From the NCBI GenBank assembly GCA_029959085.1, contig JARWIR010000002.1:34993733-35057732 (forward strand): a DNA stretch of 64,000 nucleotides. Reading direction: 5' to 3'. The notes below the pieces were generated by a model. The model had not been told where the DNA came from. It made no database searches and saw only the letters and a list, made by a program, of their open reading frames with translations. Shown here one piece after another: positions 57,475 through 64,000 of this stretch. Every line of letters begins with the position of its first letter. Within the stretch, counting starts at the first letter, position 1. Source of the stretch: Nemophila menziesii (lineage: Eukaryota > Streptophyta > Magnoliopsida > Boraginales > Hydrophyllaceae). The translations under genes were made by a program, and so were the position numbers.

Positions 57475-58254
57475 TAAATTCCTTTAAACACTCTTACTGC
57501 TAGAGATTAAGAAATTAATAATAATTAAGAATATAAAATATTTAATCAAAATTAAATTATACAATCAAAATTAAAATGCTATTACTTGAAGGCAAAAGAA
57601 GAGGCTGAAATTGAGGAAATCGGCGGCGAGAGTTGTTGTCCTTGGTGGAGGGAACCGGCGGCGGCAGTTGCTGTCCTTAGTGGAGGTAAAAGGCAGAGGA
57701 AATGAAGGCTCGGTGATGGATATGTTGGTGGTTTTGTGATGGAGATGGAGTGTGGTGTATTTGCGATAGAGATGGAGGCTCAGTGTCTTGGTAGGGTGAG
57801 GGAGACGGAGTAGGGTGGTTTAGTGATGGAGATGGAGGGTTGTTGGCTTGGTACGTTGAGGGAGATGGAGTGGGGTGGTTTGATGATAGAGATGGAGACT
57901 TGGTGGTTTGGTGGGGGTGAGGGAGATGAAGAGTGGGGTGAGGAATATGAAGTTTTAGTGAAGTTTTAGTGTGAGACGGAAACAGAGTGGGGGTTTGGTG
58001 AATAGGAAATGGAGTAGAGGGAAATGAAGAGGCTCAGTGAGATTTTAATGACAAAAGTCAATACCGACTACTTATGTAGTCGGTATCAACCATATGTGTG
58101 GTTTGGTGATTGAGATGGAGGCTTGGTGGTTTGGTGGGGGTGGGGGGATGACTTTTTAGTGAGGTTTTAGTGTGAGATGGAAACATAGTGGAGTTTTGGT
58201 GAAATGGAATGGAGTGGAGGGAAATGAAGATGTTCATTGGGATTTTAATGACAA
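57475..58254 (+). repeat. Purine-rich repeated block with CACTA-like palindrome
   Basis: Degenerate short repeats of 'gatggagatgga' and 'ttggtggtttggtg' type. A longer direct repeat of about 150 bp occurs at about 57890-58050 and 58108-58254, 220 bases apart, both ending 'gattttaatgacaaa'. Between them lies ACCGACTAC-4-GTAGTCGGT (about 58060-58083), like the paired GACTAC/GTAGTC motifs of the block at 2332. Could be the end of another CACTA element. No coding frame seen. F's sequence starts exactly at the end of the second repeat copy. Confidence 0.5.
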
Positions 58255-58839
58255 AGGTTGTTGGTCCTACAAGAAGAGATTGGTCAATGAAGTTAGATGA
58301 CGCGTTGTGGGCCTATCGTACTGCGTTAAAAAATCCAGTGGGTGCATCTTCGTATCGTATGGTGTATGGTAAGGCTTGTCACTTACCTCTTGAGCTTGAA
58401 ATGGGTGCCTATTGGGCAATTGCGCAGTTGAACTTAGATCCTACCTTAGCCGGAGAGAATCGTATGATAAAGCTTAACGAACTTGATGAATTCCGATTAC
58501 ATGCCTATGAAAATGCTAAACTATACAAACAAAACACTAAGAAATGGCATGACAATCGGATTCGTGTGAAGAACTTTGAAGTGGGTCAAAAAGTTCAGCA
58601 ATTATCCGAGTAAGTTAAGGTCTAAGTGGTCTGGTCCATACATTGTGACCAAAGTTACACCTCATGGGGCGATAGAAATAGAACATCTACTCGAGAACCG
58701 CACCTTCATGGTGAACGGTCATCGTTTAAAGATATACCATGGAGGTGAAGATACCAACCGCTTGGAAGATCCACATCCCTGGGAGGTCATGTATTTCCTC
58801 GAAGCTCCTTGGAAGCGTGAGGTAATCCTTCGAGCTTAA
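58255..58839 (+). pseudogene. Integrase C-terminal part of F, frameshifted
   Basis: Begins at '[20 protein letters not shown]' (counterpart of A residue about 1690) and runs to 'VGQKV' near 58595. Twenty bases present in A (between two 'aaagt' repeats) are missing, shifting the frame. The following frame has the '[12 protein letters not shown]' tail and extends to 58839. The GPY motif is intact but unlinked. Confidence 0.9.
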
Positions 58840-59608
58840 CGACGTTAAACAAAAACCAATTCTTTGTATATTAGTTTGAGTTTTTAATTTTCGTAGTGTA
58901 AATTAGTTTGATTTTCATAATTTTATTGTTTATTAGTAAGAAATGAGGAAGGGTAGTTGTTTTTGATGATTTCAGGGGTAAAAAGGTCATGAGTTTGGGG
59001 TCGAAAGGACGAAAAGAGAAGAAAAAGGGTTGGTTTTACCAGGGAAAAACCGGGAACCCGGTTTCGACGCTGTTACCAACCCTCCACACGCAAGAAGCCG
59101 CGTCTTGGTTCGCGAAGTCGACAAGAACCGGGGCCCTGGTTTTGCACAAACCGGGTACCCGGTTTCGCGAGCTGGAAATTTCAAAAGTTCTGACCCAGCG
59201 TTTTGGGTCCCGCCATTCGCTGCGTCTTGTATTGCGTCTCCACGTGTGCCATCAACGCAAACCGGGAACCCGGTTTTGGAGCTGTAGAATTTCAAGTTTT
59301 TCTGACCCAGCGTTTTGGGCCACCACCCGCGTGTCCATTCACGCCGTCGACACAAACCAGGATTCATCACAAAAACACAAAATCAACTCACCTCCTCTCC
59401 AAAATATCATCAAATCCTTAGTTTTTCACCAAGATTGTTTTTCACCAATTCTTAAATTAAACCCAATTCTTGCTTCTCCCACATAAATTAACCATTACCC
59501 ATCTCATATTCCACCTTAATCTTTCATTCCTGTACCTCAAAACATCAAAGTTCTAAGCTTTTCTCTAGCTTCTCACTATTTGAAGTTTTGAGTTTGGGGT
59601 GGAAAGAG
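58840..59608 (+). other. Pol-env spacer of F with palindromic array
   Basis: CCGGGAACCCGG (about 59051 and 59262), CCGGGTACCCGG (about 59151), CCGGGGCCCTGG (about 59127), plus 'ctgacccagcgttttggg' units as in A. PPT-like motifs at 58989-59001 and 59588-59600. The long A tract of A is absent, and the right part of the array seems deleted. Confidence 0.8.
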
Positions 59609-60931
59609 ATGACTAACAGAACCGGTGAATTTCGAAGAACTGCTCCTAGAAGAAGCACCACCATTGGTGGTACTCAAGAACAAGCCACTGATATTCCTGA
59701 TTCGTGTCCCAAACGCAAGAGTGAAGAGGTTAAGCTTGCTCCCAAGAGGAAAGAAATCACAGGTCAGAAGAGAAGATTAATTGATGAACCAGAAAGTGAG
59801 GAAGAACATGAAGATCAGATTGAAAAAGAAATTGAGGATGAGAGCGAACAAGAAGTTCCGGAAGTACCAGCTCAACAGAAACCCCCGCGAAGAAAGATGT
59901 GTGCCCATAAGACAAAGAGGGTTTACACTTCTTGGAATGATCAAGTTCGTGATAGAATTGAATTTTTGAAATTTGGTGAGGAGATGGACTTTCCTAGGGG
60001 TATTATGTGTAGTGATTATAAAGATTATGATGTTGCTTGTGACAAGTTTGGTTGGTAAGAATTAAGATAAAGGAAGGTTGAGTTTATTCCTACCTTGGTG
60101 CGAGAATTTTATGAAGGTTTAGCCATTTCCCGTGAGGCAATTAAAATTCTCAAAAAGGTAGTTCCTTTTTCTATTGAACTTATTCGAAAATCGTTGAAAT
60201 TACCCAACTTTACTGGATTATGTCCGTTCCAAGAATCCCTTAATGATCCTTCTTTCGATTATGAATCCCTTTGGGGAACTGTGCTTATTAATGTGGCTAG
60301 CCCAATTCCAGATGGAGAAAGGTATCCTGGACAATTTTACAGCAGTAATTTAACGCCTCGTGCCAAGGTTTGGTCTCGTTTCATAATCCCTACTTTCTTT
60401 GGAATTAAACACACATCCGAGTTAAAGAAGGAACATATAATTTTTATCAAGTGTGTTATTGAGGAGAAACCGATGACTGTTGCTCGAATTATTTACAACA
60501 CCATCATGGAATTAGCGAAAGCTTCAAAGAAACAACAAAATCTCAAGTGTCCTTGTACTATCACTACTTTGTGCCTAGACGCAAAACTTCCGCGTAGGAA
60601 CGCAGAGGTTGACGGTGTTACAGTTGGAGTGAGCATGGCATTAAGTACAATTCAGAATATCCATGATGAAGCAACAAGAGCTGTGAAAACTCCTAGAGCT
60701 CCTCCACCAAAGAAGAAGGCAAAGAATGATCCTGAGTTGGAATCCAAAATTAGGGTGTTGGAAGAGAATCAGGAGAAGATAATTGTTACCTTAGGAAACG
60801 TTACAAAAGAGCTGGACCTTATCCGAAATTTGATACTTGGCGTGAACACACTTCAAAACGCATTCTATGATGTTCTTACGCGAGATAAGGGTCCAGAACG
60901 CAACACCGATAACCAGCCACGCGCTGGTTAA
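59609..60931 (+). pseudogene. Env-position ORF of F, two stops
   Basis: MTNRTGEFRRTAPRRSTT start, clearly the A type. Open to 60055, then TAA at 60056-60058 and another TAA nine bases later, then open to the stop at 60929-60931. The same conserved core and coiled-coil tail as A are present, ending QPRAG. Only these nonsense codons break it, so decay is recent. The ATG at 59609 is preferred over an earlier in-frame ATG at 59588 because the MTNRT start is shared by A, B and D. Confidence 0.85.
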
Positions 60932-61029
60932 GATACGTTTTCTAATCCTTCCTTTTTAGTGTAGATTAGTTTAATTGCTTTGAGTCTTTTTCGAGTCGTG
61001 GGGACACGACTCATTTTTGAGTTTGGGGT
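60911..61029 (+). promoter_or_regulatory. Stop-codon hairpin and hairpin/PPT-like module of F
   Basis: AACCAGC-5-GCTGGTT (60911-60929), then GAGTCGTG-ggga-CACGACTC (60993-61012) and TTGAGTTTGGGGT (61017-61029), in the same order as in A. Confidence 0.75.
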
Positions 61030-62374
61030 GGGGTTCGTTGCCTCATCCCAGTTTTTTTATGTGTTATGTGTTTTATTTGCTTTCAATAAAATAATTGTCG
61101 GAGTTGCGTTTGACTGTAGAAGATTTTAAATATCCCTTTAAGCATACTTTTGATAAATCTATGATAGTAAATAGTGGACTTTAGGGATTGATATAAAACG
61201 CATTTAGAATTGCATGCAAACGTAGGTAATTGATATGAAAAATTAATGAACAATGCAAATGAAGTAAGCTTGTACTTAAGGAATATGTTTGGTGTGTAGA
61301 ACGTGAAATCCTAATTAGTAGAGAACCCACCTAGATATGAACTAAAGAAAAGCTATGTACTTAGGAAAATGATAGGGGCAGTTCTTTGTTAGCCATTTGT
61401 GATCTTTTTAGCCTTCTATCCCTTATATTAATTTTATCCGTCTTAGCCCACTTTGAGCCCTTAGCCTTTTCTTTTGTAGCCACGATATAAGCCCATTATC
61501 CCTTAGATTATTAGGCATGACCATATGACCCGCACTTGAATCACGATCCTGAGACATGTCTCGAGCTTGAGTTTGGGGTGGTGGGTCCACTTACGGGAAA
61601 TTATTGGGGTAGGGATTGATGTGTTTATATTGTAGCACAATTGCAGATGATATATACTTGTAACCCTTTGTCTAGATTGAAAAAAAATGAAAAAGAAAGA
61701 AAAAATGAAAAAAAAAAATTCCATTCCAGTAGGAACCGGGAACCCGGTCCGCAAAAACTGGGAACCCGGTTTGCCTTCTGAACAAAAAAAAATGGTGGAG
61801 AAAATCAAAAGAAAAAGATAAATATGAAAGAATAAACATCCGGCAAAGTGGAATTTTTTGAAAAATCATCTTATTTGTAATAGATTGACATGGGACGCTA
61901 AATTGTTGCGTAAATGGGTGAGAGAGAACATTTTTTAGCGTAAACTCAAGCTCGAGGACATTTGTTGATGGTAAGTGAGGAGAGAGCCAAAAGCTCACTT
62001 CAAATTTACCAAATATACATCCACACCGTCCTTAAGCCAATATAAAAACCATAAAGACCTCGTGATTCCTAAGTGCATAGTGAATTTATGATTCTGTTGA
62101 TAGGGAATGTACTTGGTGGAGCGTTCAAAGCGATTTAGGATTGAGGAACACCCTATAGCCGTCATACAGAGATGAGTACAAGTGTAACCTTCAAGCATTG
62201 CGAATTTAATTTTATGATTGAGATTAATTGCGTTTGATTTTGCATTATACATGTATGTGTATATTAATTTCTAGAGTTTGGTATATGAGATTTATCTTGA
62301 GAATTTCTTTAGGTGTATTTGCTAGCTTCTATGTCTTTGCGTTTACTTCTACCCCTTTGTTTTGTTTTGTTTTA
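61030..62374 (+). other. 3' untranslated region of F
   Basis: Non-coding. PPT-like motif at 61567-61579 and CCGGGAACCCGG-type palindromes at about 61735-61770, as in A. Confidence 0.75.
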
Positions 62375-62410
62375 CTTTGTCGGGACGACAAAGATTTGAG
62401 TTGGAGGTCT
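62375..62410 (+). promoter_or_regulatory. PPT of F with adjoining hairpin
   Basis: Hairpin CTTTGTCG-gga-CGACAAAG (62375-62393), then TTTGAGTTGGAGGTCT (62395-62410), with one G-to-A change in the tract. Confidence 0.88.
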
Positions 62411-63977
62411 TGATGTCTCCCTAATTGTTCTTATTTTAGACCCTTGGGAGACATCATTTTTTATGTTTATTTAATCATTTTGATAGACTTTAGGACTAAA
62501 AATGCAATATTCCGAATTTTCTCTTTATTTTCTAGTATTTTTGATTTATTAAACTTTTGCGCGTAATCTTGTGTATTTTAGTGGAAAGTTTGTAGGTTTT
62601 GAATATTAGCTAGGAGAGGAATCCGAGAAGAAAGTCAAAGATCGTGATATGGAGTCAAATCTTAAAGATAAATCCCGAAAAGAATTATATTTTGAAGCTG
62701 CAAATCTGGAAAACAGGCCAAAGATTTCTGATTTCGAGGCACTTACGTGTTGATTTAACCGCTGACCTTTGAAGAGATTATGTTCCTTATCGAGTTACGG
62801 AAATTTAGCAAGTCATTTGAGGTCAATCGGAGTTATAACGAATTGGCTAGAGCTGTTTTAGTGGAGGTGGTGCAGCAGTTACGGGATTCTGGGCTTAGAT
62901 AATGGACTTGGGCCTTTAATGTTTCATTTAACTTATCAGATAGGTCCAAGTCCGTTTTTGGCCTTATAAAAAGAGGTTTTGACTTCTATTTTTCATACAA
63001 CTCATTATTCAGAAAGAAAAGCATCAGAGAGAAGTCAACGAAGGAAGAAGAAAGCTGAAGAGCCGGAGAGGGTCTATATCTCCATTTACAGCCGAATCTA
63101 ATTCCGGAAAATAGGTTTTTCTTATTTTTATTTCTCTAAAACAATATGAGTCTTATTTCTTTTAATTTAGTTTTAATTTCCATTAGCATGAGCTAATTTC
63201 TCTTAGTGCTTGAGAATGCTTAATGGGTGAATCCTAAAACTATTGATTTTCATATGTTTGAATTTGGGTTTTAATTAAATCGAATAGGGTCTTTTACATT
63301 ATTCTGTAATTGGTGATTATTTACTGTTTTTGGAGTAGCTAACTAAGAATAGGTGTTAGTATCTATACTATTCCACATATGTGGCGTGTGGATCAGCTTG
63401 ACGGGGGGTTTAGGTATGGAATTAATTACTCAATATAAGATATAAATTATTTGATTCTGACGAACATAATTAATCTTAGGGCTAATGAGGTAAACTAGCT
63501 TAATCATTCGAAAGTGGATCATATTTACCCTGACGGGACTTGTGACACTCTAGAATAGCTTTGTAGTCCACCCTGACGGGGGTACAAAGATTCTTGAATC
63601 CCGACCAATGTCAATTGACCAATTTGACCCTTAAACAATATATGATATGAAATAGAGTTACGAGGATCCCTTGCGTCTCTCAAGTACTGCCTGCTCATAT
63701 TTGCGTCTCACCTTTATTTATTCCTTGCGTTTAGTTATTTATTTGCATTTTCATATTAGTCTTTAATATCTTAGGAACTATAAAACCAAACAAACAACTC
63801 TCATAAACATTTATTTGCTTTCACGTGCAATTACTCATTAATTGATAAGCATTAAGGTTAGTCATTCCGTCCCTGCGAACGATCCTGTTATCACTATTAT
63901 TACTTGGGACAACCGTACACTTGCGGTTGTGGTTCTCATTACTTATTTCATTATTTAGAACACACAAAGGACCACCA
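62411..63977 (+). repeat. 3' LTR of element F (1567 bp)
   Basis: TGATGTCTCC...GGACCACCA; TTATAAAAAG box near 62964-62973; TGACG cluster at about 63399-63580; terminal ACAACCG-8-CGGTTGT hairpin near 63909-63930. The 23 bases after it are unclassified flank. Confidence 0.93.
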
Positions 63978-64000
63978 GGTATGCAGTATTCAAATCGACA

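Larger units (their letters stand above)
58255..63977 (+). mobile_element. 5'-truncated Athila-type element F
   Basis: Contains the last part of integrase, spacer array, env-position ORF, 3' untranslated region, PPT and 3' LTR. The 5' LTR, gag and most of pol are missing. Its 3' half is of the A type. The target duplication cannot be checked because the left end is lost. Confidence 0.9.

Noticed and set aside
1..64000. CRISPR arrays, rRNA, tRNA genes, bacterial-type operons
   Set aside because: No such structures seen; the sequence is eukaryotic repeat DNA. Repeats with fixed spacing are retrotransposon arrays.

Overview
The window is plant (angiosperm) heterochromatin-type DNA made almost wholly of transposable elements. 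I find no intact host gene. The dominant elements are Ty3/Gypsy LTR retrotransposons of the Athila type. The evidence is a primer-binding site matching the 3' end of plant tRNA-Asp, a single gag-pol frame ordered Gag, zinc knuckle, protease (DLGAS), RT (FMDDF), RNase H, integrase (HHCC; D,D-35-E; GPY), and an extra ORF in the env position between integrase and the 3' LTR.

Layout. 1-523 is the 3' part of an LTR (element G). 524-6447 is an AT-rich complex repeat (called X here) carrying a CACTA-like subterminal block, a candidate SINE and a 650-bp foldback. 6448-39075 is a decayed element C (+), into which element B (-, 10323-35907, target duplication ACGAC) inserted. Element A (+, 19508-32309, target duplication GACCC) later inserted into B's gag-pol frame. 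A is intact with LTRs that look identical, B's LTRs differ at about 3 sites by eye, and C has lost its 3' end, so the order C, then B, then A is clear. 39107-42922 returns to repeat X, with internal tandem duplications. 42923-46076 is the 3' end of element E (+). 46770-48015 and 57285-57474 are two halves of a decayed LINE-type RT/RNase H gene (-), split by element D (-, 48016-57284, target duplication CGTGT). 57475-58254 is a purine-rich repeated block, and 58255-63977 is a 5'-truncated element F (+).

How the parts relate. A and F share one type of 3' half (env-position ORF, untranslated DNA), while B and E share another; yet A and B are nearly identical from PBS to the end of pol, which points to recombination between lineages. 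D belongs to a second LTR family together with C. It is a non-autonomous derivative: Gag and protease run directly into a Lys/Pro-rich linker and a GPF-type integrase tail, with no RT, RNase H or integrase core, and its env-position ORF is cut to 151 codons. C is the pol-bearing relative of D in the window, but it is dead.

The most interesting shared structure is non-coding. A polypurine-tract-like motif TTGAGTTTGGGGT recurs at five fixed positions in the 3' half of A, B, D and F. Two of these sites, including the true PPT, sit beside perfect short hairpins, and D keeps both although it lost most of pol. Separately, the pol-env spacer of each element holds a GC-rich array of palindromic cores (CCGGGTACCCGG in A, CCGGCTAGCCGG in B, other cores in D and F) at the same place but with different sequence. 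All similarities were judged by eye; no alignment or database search was run.
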